The position numbers and the translations under genes were made by a program. The notes under the pieces were generated by a model. That model was not told where the DNA came from, searched no databases, and worked only from the letters and a program-made list of their open reading frames with translations. DNA of 64,000 nt from CAZROT01 sp964601895 (lineage in GTDB: Bacteria; Pseudomonadota; Gammaproteobacteria; Enterobacterales; Enterobacteriaceae), in NCBI GenBank assembly GCA_964601895.1, contig CAZROT010000003.1, forward strand, positions 124,001-188,000, read 5' to 3'. Of this stretch, positions 27,501 to 36,104 are shown piece after piece (position 1 is the stretch's first letter; each line of letters opens with the position of its first letter).

Positions 27501-30009
27501 GGTTGGCAAGACGCCAGGTATTGTACACCTCACTCCATACAACGTAGCCCCAGATTGCTTTACCAGCCTGGGCACCCATTATCATGTAACAATTGCCTTT
27601 TACCCGGCTTACCCCATCAGACTTAATGTTCTTGCTAAGCGTGTCTTCATCAGGGACATTATCTTCACCTGGCCGTACTGCGTAAGTCGAAATCTCATGG
27701 GGATGAAAAGGGCGTGGCTGTTGATGTTCTTGCAGAAACTTGTCTGCTCGTGCTAAATCTGTACCCTGGACCTGGGAGCGCGTGAACCAGATTTCGTCAA
27801 AAAGTACACGCTTAACTTTTTCCATTTCAGCAATAATGTCCGGTACTGTATCGTCCTGTTGTCGCCGGTAATTAATCTGGCTTTCCAATAATTTGTGTAA
27901 CTCGAGGGCTTTCTCTAGCCTGGTTTCAGGTTGCTGCGCTGCCAGCCAGAAGTCTTGCAGAGTATCTGCAATGAGGTCTTTACGGTCAGTACCCGCTCCG
28001 GCAACCCGATTAGCAAAATCCTCTTTCGTACCCAATTGTGGCAGCTGGGAGCGCCAACCTGTGTCTGAATTATCGGTGGTACCATCACCGCCTTCATAGT
28101 ATGGATTATCAGTAACCTGGCCTTGCGCACCCCGATTAGCGCCTGCAGAATGATCAGTGGTGCTATCACCGCTTTCTCCATAGTAGTCGTTGTCGGTGAT
28201 GTTCGTAGTAACGCTGGCAAGCCGCTCCTGTTGTCTGATTGACGCTTTCTGCAGAACGCTCTGGAGAGAATCTGCATCTGCTTTAGATATATTCAGTGCC
28301 TCCGAATTCTTGATGCCCTCCAGATGACTCATACTCGCCAGTGTTTTTTCCATACGTTCCATCAGTGACTTGACGCTTTGATCCCCGGGAGATGGCGCAT
28401 GCTTAGAATATTTCTTTAGATGTTTCTGTGCTTCTTCATAGAGCTCTGCCGCAATTACAAGCTTTGTAAACCTATTGTCGGCGAGCCAGAATGACTCCAA
28501 TAGCTGCGCTAAATTCTGCCAGGACTTTTTCTTCTCTGGTTTGGTAAATAGAGTACCAGAGTTTTTAAGCTCATCAGCAGAATGGGGAACGTCTTCCCAC
28601 TTGTTTACCTCACCTTTGTTATTGAGCAGTGCGAAAAATTCTGCTGATCTTATTCCGGTATAGTGTTCTTGCAACAAGCCCGCTGAGGAGAGGTCAGCCA
28701 GAAGCTTATCAGTCAACAGCGGATTGCCTCCCCCTTTTTTTCTCATATCAGAATACCAGTCTAAGTGATTTATTACATAAGCCAGCGCCTTCGCAGAACC
28801 CAGCTTTTTGCAAAATTCTTTTGCCTGACTCAATGACATATTCAGCAAGAACGGGTGATAAGGAGAATACGTCATCAGGCTCTTAGCACCAAGGAGACGG
28901 ATAGCAGGATCAGTCAGGGGATTGCCGTTCTTTTCCCTGAATACATGAAATTCGCTTTCATGCTTTTCCACCCAGTCTCGCACGTTCTCCTCGAAACCCA
29001 GTTTTTCAAAAACCCTTTCAGCCTGCTGTAGTGTCATGTGATGCAACGAATCCAGAGCTTTTTCAGCCTGCTGTGGTGTCATGCTTTCCCATAAAGCATC
29101 CAGATGTTGTCTGAATGACGCTTTTTGCAGAATTCCTTTGAGCTTCTCTTTTGTACCCTCACCCTGCTTCATATCCAGGCCCGCCAGATTACTTAAGCTC
29201 GCCAGTATTTTTTCCAGATTATTATGCAGTGCTCGTACGGGCTCATCTGCGGCAGAGGAGGGCCGCTGATTTTCAAGAAACGCTCCTGTCTCGTCATAAA
29301 GTTGTGCTGCAATAGCAACTTTCCGGCTGCCGTGGTCAGCACGCTGGAACTCAGCCAATTTGGCCTCTAATGAAATGGCAGGCTTTCCCTCTGGTTTGAG
29401 AAGTACACTGGCAAACTCCCTATTCTCAGCAGAAGAGCGGGGCATACCCTGCCACTCATTCAGCACGCCTTCTTTATTGAACAGCGAAAAATAATCCCCT
29501 GATCCCATTCCCTGGACCGTTTCTCTTGGCAGATTTTCCAGTGCGGACAGTCTGCCCACAACAGCCTGGGTCAGGAGCGGATTGCCTTTCCATGTTTTTA
29601 ACATCCTGGCAAAAAGGTTGCGATTCCGCTTTGCATAACCCAGCGCATTTTTCTGAGTCCCGTCGCTATCCAGCTTCGCCAAAAATCTCTCTGCCTGCTG
29701 CAGTGTCATATCCTGCAGCCGTGGGTCGGTGAGGAGAATATCCTTCAATACATCAGCACCAAGGTTATCAATAACAGCGTCAGTCAGGGGATTGCCTTTT
29801 TGTTTGGTAAAATTATCGAAATGCTCTTTCCAGCTTTGTGCCCAAGTCAGACTCTCTTTAAGGCCCAGATCTTTGAAATGTTGCTTCGCCTGCTCCAGGG
29901 TCCAGCGTTCTAGCGGAAGTGGAGGCAGCCCCTTATTGGCAGGTGGTGCACCAGCGGCACTCTGATTTCTCTGTTGCGTTGTTCCCGTGTTTTTCGCTGT
30001 TCTTTCCAT
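21541..30009 (-). CDS. Giant TcdA/TcdB-like pore-forming toxin with RTX-type repeats
   Basis: This 2822-residue protein has several recognisable parts. Residues 36-300 and 324-593 are two copies of an all-helical module (each with TLEQA/TLQQAE, GNPLTD, GNPLLT and ending LQKASxRQ), with a partial third copy near 675-740. Two TDNxYY...GDxTTD repeats lie at 605-650. Residues 1240-1560 contain hydrophobic helices resembling the TcdA/TcdB pore-forming region (EEILKLMRISLTAASLGPVL). Around 2415-2450 is GGVGDDFISGEKGNDWLDG, an RTX-type calcium-binding repeat. I see no glycosyltransferase DxD or cysteine-protease domain. AAGGAG precedes the ATG by eight bases. It is a single-gene unit with no adjacent type I secretion genes. 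A role as a large host-directed toxin is inference. Confidence 0.82.
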   Translation of the reverse strand: MERTAKNTGTTQQRNQSAAGAPPANKGLPPLPLERWTLEQAKQHFKDLGLKESLTWAQSWKEHFDNFTKQKGNPLTDAVIDNLGADVLKDILLTDPRLQDMTLQQAERFLAKLDSDGTQKNALGYAKRNRNLFARMLKTWKGNPLLTQAVVGRLSALENLPRETVQGMGSGDYFSLFNKEGVLNEWQGMPRSSAENREFASVLLKPEGKPAISLEAKLAEFQRADHGSRKVAIAAQLYDETGAFLENQRPSSAADEPVRALHNNLEKILASLSNLAGLDMKQGEGTKEKLKGILQKASFRQHLDALWESMTPQQAEKALDSLHHMTLQQAERVFEKLGFEENVRDWVEKHESEFHVFREKNGNPLTDPAIRLLGAKSLMTYSPYHPFLLNMSLSQAKEFCKKLGSAKALAYVINHLDWYSDMRKKGGGNPLLTDKLLADLSSAGLLQEHYTGIRSAEFFALLNNKGEVNKWEDVPHSADELKNSGTLFTKPEKKKSWQNLAQLLESFWLADNRFTKLVIAAELYEEAQKHLKKYSKHAPSPGDQSVKSLMERMEKTLASMSHLEGIKNSEALNISKADADSLQSVLQKASIRQQERLASVTTNITDNDYYGESGDSTTDHSAGANRGAQGQVTDNPYYEGGDGTTDNSDTGWRSQLPQLGTKEDFANRVAGAGTDRKDLIADTLQDFWLAAQQPETRLEKALELHKLLESQINYRRQQDDTVPDIIAEMEKVKRVLFDEIWFTRSQVQGTDLARADKFLQEHQQPRPFHPHEISTYAVRPGEDNVPDEDTLSKNIKSDGVSRVKGNCYMIMGAQAGKAIWGYVVWSEVYNTWRLANRNRPVAFRLPVIFYSDTQEWHVHNNVGGRAGSPEQGQALNRLNELQQALTTIYKRHQQSPATRAGQKEVLDLIKNFFLAAGSGELASLVDMVLCHNAVTGIEDSHREKIIFAVVDEVTARVNTLGKLQQPETVITVLQDDAAGLAALADFVQSNGDPRTVAVALATDRPAQRALSEALARLASLPPSCEAQGNAWVLLNHVFPGTGEEAPYLNAVQLDADIRLRAQYGMASRRERSDAHSFQQQLNELPAALHWTPVDGLNIQDELLNADTGYYRLACGSRVLFVEKQAGGYRFYDPERGAILTLTHADNESPVALVARMQRLLQSLVQTDLTQTGTTSFDTSGVAVAPAEREDFQFQLSRLDSQRPLTQAAQSFLNQVRLFESERERLRRRLSFQAGEETLAWTELFDMGFRYQGVPIEASTDPATYKEWTLNQEQFEIWLYDLNNVIATETDDVGPIRLANEKLDKMERLLKGPFRAAGENFRKTRSGKSLGEGLRACNSVLNVKMQAMMLFGMLSDITVLSNRKSGPLTTEEILKLMRISLTAASLGPVLITLGLTGGLKLAGRSEMAEAASAWMNFSSRWLVRNGILQGGVSLQEMSVLRGLLQQGVRGAVNTLMKGLGGLSHWAGRGFILLSAIDIGMSASALSSATDPVEREQLATRIGFDTASTGLMIAGEVAGLLGIEVPWLLPVFFAMEGIERLVMGSLATREQLQRASKVINLSAAEEVRTWLSNVTGHPDWRVDIRTWLASQLKFAEKHLPLAEKYRDTHAKALPADWTWNESALPELRCHWSVFRGLSGQVMEIWEFNFLAMMAFLKEKGITAASKKSVQDLIEEEVDVQFEQVKFQFGARDPRRREKLNTLFNIWQAEHPELGLKRLSLPAGQGKTPLSGPFDADAATLDWSFIDRVGYNFKSMFNRYSATQSDLEYYGLYWDVEDPKFFTRWEYPAGEAKIEIDANSTQAPLPPRVVAQGRDTQPSPGTVSIAVNTVTQQPDRQIWITGRDDAENWISLRGQAPAEISLRGGKRAQNHFLLESVRLKGDILGGETAKDRLILTIASEEAGEATWQARLAQRDRQQAEGDEVWTPGAAGLQGAGQTLLLGKNIGHLAIQSSTRVSLTGNNEANQFSLRNGSARGLGGFDSYLVQQELDEAAGLSVVLQEQGIVATPGDNDAQVEASSIVIFQTRAPIQRLIACRLEEEQNGQWSLVLDTVVEQPSPPVKDGADGAAPQEVPKAPSTKSTRFCGLYQLAQDGQSLVRTHYWQVNFGHFMLSLPDSLHKTAQGSWEEPVLRAQRSQPYGKTITSASLKETGTLTLKGKTVRKLSSKIEVKTGEDAPVEETRILEVPVTFMTDSQAEIYSCWRALPDILEIGTSPETQAVIKSLGAGDRVTVTGNGSAHYDIEPVAALPDATASQSPAETGIERAGSVQNDVFFWQEALDSMDWKLDWDQSGALILSQTDPATQAKRRLVLRLLTPPDGAISIAFTGAQDTRAFLVADVAKRQAYLASSALEKQADGRFRLPADHTGLFELYAATGPLQLNTSMQAGDIQLVDKSGQNNRVRGASNARNLIRVEAGENSLWGGNHTDFITGGVGDDFISGEKGNDWLDGRTGKNHFMWRKGDGDDIFLDEGEDSLLLLKDVDPTTLRWASGADGTLLIKVGSEAVLSLKAPGDLTKGIRRVLTGQKQQGRWINTAIDVGLVRQALRESDSTQGLTFLVGDAPVRRVEISSGDEVTPPFLFRLPWKFEQMNLEYSGKDLLLSYWPEPQKQATILVKATETFGALGWLQDISGEIRVLERIRGEQGPQMRLYSQRQGEDVAQGEGSNIVATWLAPPESRLWTGTEANDRYLLPADGRRYRIEDTGGQDTLVLTLDNSDKVFVKRTGSSQQDLAISVRETKGTSDSLKTQVTVADQFTVAGNRSIERILVRSRASGYQYALEGEAIAALAESIAAFDSQSAGSVRPAFADGAQNTSFWRTVAGADTRII

Positions 30010-30654
30010 GGTTATTTTCTCCTTATTTTCCGATGAGGGTGCAGAGCTGCGTTCGGGACTCTGCTCTTTTTATGCTGGCGCGCTGTGAATGTAATAAATT
30101 CAATGCGAAAATGATCAGGAATAAAAATAACATTCCGAATTTAGTTATGAACAGAGAGCTTTTTATGAGTTTCTATGAAATTAATATTATTTCTATTACC
30201 GTTGTAGGTAATAATATTTCTATTAGTTTAAACTTATTAAATTCAGTAATAATCAGACACAGATATTGTGTTCTTGTCAGCAAGAATTAAATATTTTTAT
30301 TAATTTGTTATAGATAGCTTTTAAAATTATCACGGTAAAATAAGCGGATATTTTATTTTTATTATGAATAAAACTAGCAGATGAAATAAGCTATTTTTAG
30401 AATGGGTTTTATAATAAATCCAGCCATAAACACTCACATAAAATAATAATAAAATGTAAAATAAAAATAACTTAAGTTTCATCACTGATGTGTTAATAAA
30501 GACAACATGACCATACACGCTATTTTATTATTACCTCCTGTTATCCTGTAAATTAACATGCACTCATTTTGCATAGTGCTTGCAGCACGCGGTCAGGGGC
30601 TTTAGACTGTAGCGCCTGATTTTTTAGTGAAATGAATTTTGCGTGAACCGACCA
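30010..30654. other. AT-rich intergenic region between toxin and queA
   Basis: This stretch of about 640 bp is strongly AT-rich compared with the toxin gene. It should contain the toxin promoter (minus strand) and the queA promoter (plus strand). One hydrophobic frame of 62 codons (30518-30330, minus) has AGGAGG some 15 bases before its GTG, too far for efficient use, and I do not call it a gene. Confidence 0.4.
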
Positions 30655-31725
30655 ATGCGCGTTGCTGACTTTGCTTTTGAACTTCCACCAACACTGATTG
30701 CCCGCTATCCACTGGCACAGCGCAGCAGTTCACGTCTGTTATCACTGGATGGCCAGACAGGCGCCTTATCACACGGTGTATTCACGGATGTGCTGGATAA
30801 ACTTGACGCTGGTGACCTCGTGGTATTTAACAATACCCGCGTCATACCCGCGCGCCTGTTCGGCCAAAAAACCAGTGGCGGCAAAGTAGAAATTCTGGTG
30901 GAACGCATACTGGGTGCACAACATGCACTGGCACATGTACGCACCTCAAAAAGCCTCAAACCCGGTAGCGAGCTCTGCCTCGGTGATGACAGAACGATTA
31001 AGGCAACAGTAGGGGCCCGGCGTGAGCGCTTGTATGAGCTGTATTTTGATGACGAGCGCACCCTGCTCACCCTGCTCAATGAAGAGGGGCATGTGCCTCT
31101 ACCCCCTTACCTGAATCGTGCGGACGAAGCCCTTGACAGGGAACGTTATCAGACTGTTTACAGTCAGCATGCGGGTGCAGTAGCGGCCCCTACAGCAGGC
31201 CTGCATTTTGATGACCTGCTGTTAACTGCACTGCAGAAAAAAGGCGTCGAAATGGCCTTTGTCACTCTGCATGTGGGTGCGGGAACCTTTCAGCCAGTGC
31301 AGGTTGACCATATTGCGCAACACGTCATGCATGCTGAATATGCTGAAGTGTCGCAGGAAGTAGTTGATGCTGTACTGGCCTGTAAAGCCAGAGGAAAGCG
31401 CGTCGTGGCAGTGGGCACAACGTCCGTGCGATGTCTGGAAAGCGCCGCTATGACAGCGACAGACAGGCTGATTGCACCTTATAGCGGCGATACCACTATT
31501 TTTATTTATCCGGGGTTTACCTGGCGGGTGGTGGATGCGCTGATAACCAATTTCCATTTACCTGAATCGACACTGATTATGCTGGTTGCGGCGTTTGCCG
31601 GTTATAAAAATACCCTGCATGCCTACCAGCAGGCGGTTCTGGCGCAATACCGTTTTTTCAGTTATGGGGACGCCATGTTTATCAGCCGCAACCTGCAGGC
31701 ATCACAGGAGCCTGTGGGATACTGA
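30655..31725 (+). CDS. queA: S-adenosylmethionine:tRNA ribosyltransferase-isomerase
   Basis: QueA transfers and isomerises the ribosyl group of SAM onto preQ1 in tRNA, making epoxyqueuosine. The protein matches E. coli QueA throughout: VFNNTRVIPARLFG, GAVAAPTAGLHF, FVTLHVGAGTFQPV, TSVRCLESA, TNFHLPESTLIMLV and YRFFSYGDAMFI. ATG 30655 is chosen by alignment with MRVTDFSFELP; an in-frame GTG at 30643 would add four residues. tgt follows 22 bp downstream. Confidence 0.96.
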   Translation: MRVADFAFELPPTLIARYPLAQRSSSRLLSLDGQTGALSHGVFTDVLDKLDAGDLVVFNNTRVIPARLFGQKTSGGKVEILVERILGAQHALAHVRTSKSLKPGSELCLGDDRTIKATVGARRERLYELYFDDERTLLTLLNEEGHVPLPPYLNRADEALDRERYQTVYSQHAGAVAAPTAGLHFDDLLLTALQKKGVEMAFVTLHVGAGTFQPVQVDHIAQHVMHAEYAEVSQEVVDAVLACKARGKRVVAVGTTSVRCLESAAMTATDRLIAPYSGDTTIFIYPGFTWRVVDALITNFHLPESTLIMLVAAFAGYKNTLHAYQQAVLAQYRFFSYGDAMFISRNLQASQEPVGY

Positions 31726-31747
31726 TGCTGACTTCTGGAGATTGTTA

Positions 31748-32863
31748 GTGAAATTCGAATTACAAAAAACGGATGGTCATGCCCGCCGTGGCTGCCTGAC
31801 ATTTGAACTGGGGCGCGTGGAAACACCCGCCTTCATGCCCGTGGGAACCTGTGGCACTGTTAAAGGCATGACACCGGAAGAAGTTACCCAGACAGGTGCC
31901 CAGATTTTACTGGGTAATACTTTTCATTTATGGTTGCGTCCCGGGCAGGAGGTCATCAGGCTGCATGGTGACCTGCATGATTTCATGCAATGGCAGGGGC
32001 CCATTCTGACCGATTCAGGTGGTTTTCAGGTATTCAGTCTGGCAAAACTACGCCGTGTCAGCGAAGAAGGGGTACATTTTCGCCATCCCATCAACGGATC
32101 TCCCATCTTTCTCAATCCGGAAAAATCGATGGAGATTCAGTATGATCTCGGATCTGATGTGGTGATGATTTTTGATGAATGCACGCCCTGGCCTGTCAGT
32201 CACGATGATGCCCGGCGCTCTATGGAAATGTCGTTGCGCTGGGCAGCACGCAGCCGCCAGCGTTTTGATGCATTAAATAACCGCCAGGCGCTGTTTGGTA
32301 TCGTGCAGGGTAGTGTTTATGAAAATTTGCGTGATATCTCAGTAAAAAATCTGGTTGAAATGGGTTTTGATGGTTACGCTGTTGGCGGCCTTGCGGTAGG
32401 CGAACCCAAAGAAGTCATGCATCGCATGCTGGAGCATGTCTGCCCGCAGCTCCCGAGCGATAAACCACGTTACCTGATGGGTGTTGGAAAGCCCGAAGAT
32501 CTGGTGGAAGGGGTACTTCGCGGTATTGATATGTTTGATTGTGTGATGCCAACACGTAATGCCCGCAATGGCTATTTATTTGTGACAGAGGGAGTGGTAA
32601 AAATTCGTAATGCACAGTATAAAAACGATACTTCTGCGCTGGATGCAGAATGTGACTGTTATACCTGCCGTCATTACAGTCGCGCTTACCTGCACCATCT
32701 TGACAGCTGTAACGAAATACTGGGCGCACGACTCAATACCATTCATAACCTGCGTTATTACCAGCGCTTAATGGCGGGTTTACGTCAGGCTGTTGAAGAA
32801 GGTAAAGTAGCGCACTTTGCTAAAGATTTTTATGGTCGGATAAATAAAACATCGCTGCCATAG
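31748..32863 (+). CDS. tgt: tRNA-guanine transglycosylase
   Basis: Tgt exchanges G34 for preQ1 in GUN-anticodon tRNAs, the step before QueA. The 371-residue protein contains ILTDSGGFQVFSL with a catalytic Asp, FDGYAVGGLAVGEP, CVMPTRNARNG with the nucleophile Asp region, and the zinc site CDCYTCRHYSRAYLHH. The start is the GTG at 31748, preceded by CTGGAG, because MKFELQKTDGHARRG aligns with E. coli Tgt. Longer frames upstream run into queA. Confidence 0.97.
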   Translation: MKFELQKTDGHARRGCLTFELGRVETPAFMPVGTCGTVKGMTPEEVTQTGAQILLGNTFHLWLRPGQEVIRLHGDLHDFMQWQGPILTDSGGFQVFSLAKLRRVSEEGVHFRHPINGSPIFLNPEKSMEIQYDLGSDVVMIFDECTPWPVSHDDARRSMEMSLRWAARSRQRFDALNNRQALFGIVQGSVYENLRDISVKNLVEMGFDGYAVGGLAVGEPKEVMHRMLEHVCPQLPSDKPRYLMGVGKPEDLVEGVLRGIDMFDCVMPTRNARNGYLFVTEGVVKIRNAQYKNDTSALDAECDCYTCRHYSRAYLHHLDSCNEILGARLNTIHNLRYYQRLMAGLRQAVEEGKVAHFAKDFYGRINKTSLP

Positions 32864-32930
32864 AAATGATGCCATCTGTTTTAAGCATCGATAATACTAA
32901 ATAACACACTATAATCATGAGGAAATGGTA

Positions 32931-33263
32931 ATGAGTCTGTTCGTTTCTGAAGCTTTTGCGTCTTCTGCTCCTCCCGCTCAGGGCAGCCCCTGGTCGTTAA
33001 TTATTATGCTGGCGATATTTGGCCTGATTTTTTATTTTATGATCCTGCGCCCGCAACAGAAACGCACCAGAGAGCATAAAAAGCTAATGGACTCTATCTC
33101 AAAAAGTGATGAAGTGCTCACCACAGGCGGCCTGGTAGGCCGTGTGGCCAGAGTCGGTGAAAGCGGTTACCTTGTGATTTCCCTGAACGACACTACTGAA
33201 GTGACCATAAAGCGTGATTTCATTGCCGCTGTTCTGCCTAAAGGCACAATGAAAGCACTGTAA
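32931..33263 (+). CDS. yajC: Sec translocon accessory protein YajC
   Basis: YajC is a small single-pass inner-membrane protein of the SecDF-YajC complex. It has a short periplasmic start, one helix (WSLIIMLAIFGLIFYFMILRP), then the family hallmark RPQQKRTREHKKLMDSI and a cytoplasmic beta domain. ATG 32931 has GAGG at eight bases, better than ATG 32925. Confidence 0.95.
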   Translation: MSLFVSEAFASSAPPAQGSPWSLIIMLAIFGLIFYFMILRPQQKRTREHKKLMDSISKSDEVLTTGGLVGRVARVGESGYLVISLNDTTEVTIKRDFIAAVLPKGTMKAL

Positions 33264-33288
33264 TTTTCACGTCTCAAAGGGCACTCCT

Positions 33289-35124
33289 GTGTTAAATCGC
33301 TATCCTTTGTGGAAGTATCTGATGCTGGTACTGGTTATCTTCATCGGACTACTGTATGCACTGCCAAATTTTTATGGCGAAGATCCTGCCGTTCAGGTCA
33401 CTGGTGTGCGCGGTATTGCCGCCAGTGAGTCAACGCTGGATGAAATTCGTCACCTGCTGGAAAAAAACGACATTGCCAGTCAATCTATTGTGCTGGAAAA
33501 CGGTGCAGTATTAGTACGCTTTAACGATTTTGCTACGCAGTTGCGTGCCCGTGAGTTATTGATGACAACACTGAGCGACCGGTATGTCATCGCCCTTAAC
33601 CTGGCACCGGCAACACCCCGCTGGCTGAGTCAGTTAAATGCACAACCGATGAAACTCGGTCTTGATCTGCGTGGTGGTGTTCATTTCCTGATGCAGGTAG
33701 ACATGGACACGGTGTTCAGTAAACTACAGCTGCAGATGATGGATAGCTTGCGCAGCTCCCTGCGGGCAAAAAATATCGCTTATAGCGAGCTCAGAAAAGC
33801 AGGCACGGACAGCGTTGAAGTGCTGTTTGCGGATGATAAAACACGTGATAGTGCTATGGATGCCCTCTCTGCAGAACATACTGATGTCGTGATGCATGCC
33901 GGAAATGGTAATCTGCTTAGCGCCGTTATCAGCAGCGAGCGCCTGCGCGAAGTACGTGAATATGCGGTGCAACAAAATATTATTATCCTGCGTAATCGGG
34001 TGAATCAGCTGGGCGTTGCCGAGCCTGTAGTGCAGCGTCGTGGCACTGATCGTATTGTGGTGGAACTACCCGGGATTCAGGATACTGCGCGCGCCAAGGA
34101 AATACTCGGTGCCACTGCGACGCTGGAATTTCGCCTGGTCAACAGTAACCGTTCTCCTGAAACACGCATACCGGCAGACTCTGAAATAAAGCACACCCGT
34201 AAAGGCCAGGCGGTGGTGCTTTACCGCCGGATTATCCTGACCGGTGATCACATTACCGATGCAAGCTCCGGTAGCGATGAATATAGCCAGCCACAGGTCA
34301 ATATCTCACTTGATAATGCCGGTGGATCAACGATGTCTGATTTTACTAAGGACAATATTGGCAAGCTGATGGCAACCCTGTTTGTGGAATATAAGGACAG
34401 TGGTAAAAAAGATGCCAATGAGCGTGCTGTTCTGATAAAACACGAAGAAGTGATTAATATCGCCACCATTCAGTCACGTCTGGGTAACAGTTTTCGCATT
34501 ACCGGGATAGATAATCCACTGGAAGCACGTCAGCTGGCTTTATTACTGCGTGCGGGGGCATTAACCGCACCCATTCAGATTGTGGAAGAACGTACCATTG
34601 GCCCGACACTGGGCGCGCAAAACATTGCTCAAGGTCTGGAAGCCTGTCTGTGGGGACTCGGTGCATCCATCCTGTTTATGGTCGTGTATTACCGTAAATT
34701 TGGTATCGTGGCCAGTAGTGCGCTCCTGATTAATCTGGTATTAATTGTAGGCGTGATGTCGTTACTTCCCGGTGCCACGCTGACCATGCCGGGTATTGCC
34801 GGCATCGTGCTGACACTGGCCGTCGCCGTTGATGCCAATGTGCTGATTAATGAAAGAATCAAGGAAGAGCTGAAAAACGGTCGTTCCGTTCAGCAGGCAA
34901 TACACGAAGGCTATAAAGGTGCTTTTTCCAGCATTATCGATGCCAATGTAACGACCTTAATCACGGCGATTATTCTTTATGCCGTCGGCACAGGCTCTAT
35001 CAAAGGCTTTGCCATTACCACCGTTATTGGTGTCATGACATCCATGTTTACTGCCATCGTGGGTACCCGTGCCGTTGTTAATCTGCTTTATGGTGGTAAA
35101 CCCGTTAACAGGCTATCTATTTGA
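33289..35124 (+). CDS. secD: Protein translocase subunit SecD
   Basis: SecD is an RND-like membrane protein using proton motive force to pull exported proteins. The 611-residue protein has the N-terminal helix WKYLMLVLVIFIGLLYALPNFYGEDPAVQV, the D1 motif LGLDLRGGVHF, a large periplasmic domain, and the membrane half with AVAVDANVLINERIKEEL. It starts with GTG at 33289 after AAGGGCACTCCT. secF begins 11 bp after its stop. Confidence 0.97.
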   Translation: MLNRYPLWKYLMLVLVIFIGLLYALPNFYGEDPAVQVTGVRGIAASESTLDEIRHLLEKNDIASQSIVLENGAVLVRFNDFATQLRARELLMTTLSDRYVIALNLAPATPRWLSQLNAQPMKLGLDLRGGVHFLMQVDMDTVFSKLQLQMMDSLRSSLRAKNIAYSELRKAGTDSVEVLFADDKTRDSAMDALSAEHTDVVMHAGNGNLLSAVISSERLREVREYAVQQNIIILRNRVNQLGVAEPVVQRRGTDRIVVELPGIQDTARAKEILGATATLEFRLVNSNRSPETRIPADSEIKHTRKGQAVVLYRRIILTGDHITDASSGSDEYSQPQVNISLDNAGGSTMSDFTKDNIGKLMATLFVEYKDSGKKDANERAVLIKHEEVINIATIQSRLGNSFRITGIDNPLEARQLALLLRAGALTAPIQIVEERTIGPTLGAQNIAQGLEACLWGLGASILFMVVYYRKFGIVASSALLINLVLIVGVMSLLPGATLTMPGIAGIVLTLAVAVDANVLINERIKEELKNGRSVQQAIHEGYKGAFSSIIDANVTTLITAIILYAVGTGSIKGFAITTVIGVMTSMFTAIVGTRAVVNLLYGGKPVNRLSI

Positions 35125-35135
35125 TTGAGGAAACT

Positions 35136-36104
35136 ATGGCGCAGGATAATACGGTTCAACAACTCAACTATGGACGTAAAGTCCATGATTTCATGCGCTG
35201 GAATAATCTGGCTTTCGGTATTTCATTATCACTGTTACTCGCTTCTATCCTGATTATCGCCACACGGGGTTTTTACTGGGGGCTGGATTTTACCGGCGGT
35301 ACTGTTTTCGAAATCACGCTGGAAAATCCCGCTGATCTCGATGAGATACGCGCTACGCTAAAAGAAGCACACTTTTCTGCACCCATCCTGCAGCATTTTG
35401 GTAGTAACCGTGATGTGATGATTCGTATACCAGCGACCATGGATACACCCGACAGGGAAATGAGCCAGCGCCTGATTACGGTGATAACGACCTCCGTCGA
35501 CAGTAATGCCAAAGTCAAACGCATTGAATTTATTGGTCCAAGTGTTGGCAGTGAACTGGCACAGGCGGGTGCTATGGCGTTGTTAGTCGCCCTGCTGTGT
35601 ATTTTAATTTATGTAGGAGTACGTTTTGAATGGCGTCTGGCGCTGGGGGCCGTGATTGCTCTGGCTCATGATGTTGTCATTACGCTTGGTGTATTATCAC
35701 TGCTGAATGTTGAAATTAACCTGACGATAGTGGCATCACTCATGTCAGTCATTGGCTATTCACTCAATGACAGCATCGTCATCTCCGATCGCATTCGTGA
35801 AAACTTCCGTAAAACTCATCATGGAACAACGCAGGACATCATCAATGTGTCCCTGACACAAACCCTGAGCCGTACTATCATGACGTCTGCGACAACACTG
35901 GTTGTTGTGCTGATGCTCTACTTTTTCGGTGGCACCATACTTCAGGGCTTTTCCTTAACCATGCTGATAGGCATTTCCATTGGTACCCTGTCATCCATCT
36001 ATGTCGCTTCTGCCCTGGCATTAAAACTGGGCATGAAGCGTGAGCATATGCTGGTACTGAAAGTGGAAAAAGAGGGAGCCGATCAGACCTCTCCTTTTTC
36101 CTGA
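35136..36104 (+). CDS. secF: Protein translocase subunit SecF
   Basis: SecF is the partner of SecD. The protein has the D1 motif GLDFTGGTVFEI, six helices, and the characteristic SVIGYSLNDSIVISDRIRENFR followed by LSRTIMTSATTLVVVL. ATG 35136 has GAGGAAACT directly before it and is preferred to the TTG at 35121, which would overlap secD. It ends the yajC-secD-secF operon. Confidence 0.96.
   Translation: MAQDNTVQQLNYGRKVHDFMRWNNLAFGISLSLLLASILIIATRGFYWGLDFTGGTVFEITLENPADLDEIRATLKEAHFSAPILQHFGSNRDVMIRIPATMDTPDREMSQRLITVITTSVDSNAKVKRIEFIGPSVGSELAQAGAMALLVALLCILIYVGVRFEWRLALGAVIALAHDVVITLGVLSLLNVEINLTIVASLMSVIGYSLNDSIVISDRIRENFRKTHHGTTQDIINVSLTQTLSRTIMTSATTLVVVLMLYFFGGTILQGFSLTMLIGISIGTLSSIYVASALALKLGMKREHMLVLKVEKEGADQTSPFS

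Noticed and set aside
30330..30518. Hydrophobic 62-codon minus-strand frame upstream of queA
   Set aside because: The good AGGAGG is about 15 bases from its GTG start, the frame is in very AT-rich DNA where hydrophobic frames arise by chance, and no family is recognised.
31586..31747. Upstream extension of tgt overlapping queA
   Set aside because: The protein aligns from the GTG at 31748, which has a ribosome binding site.
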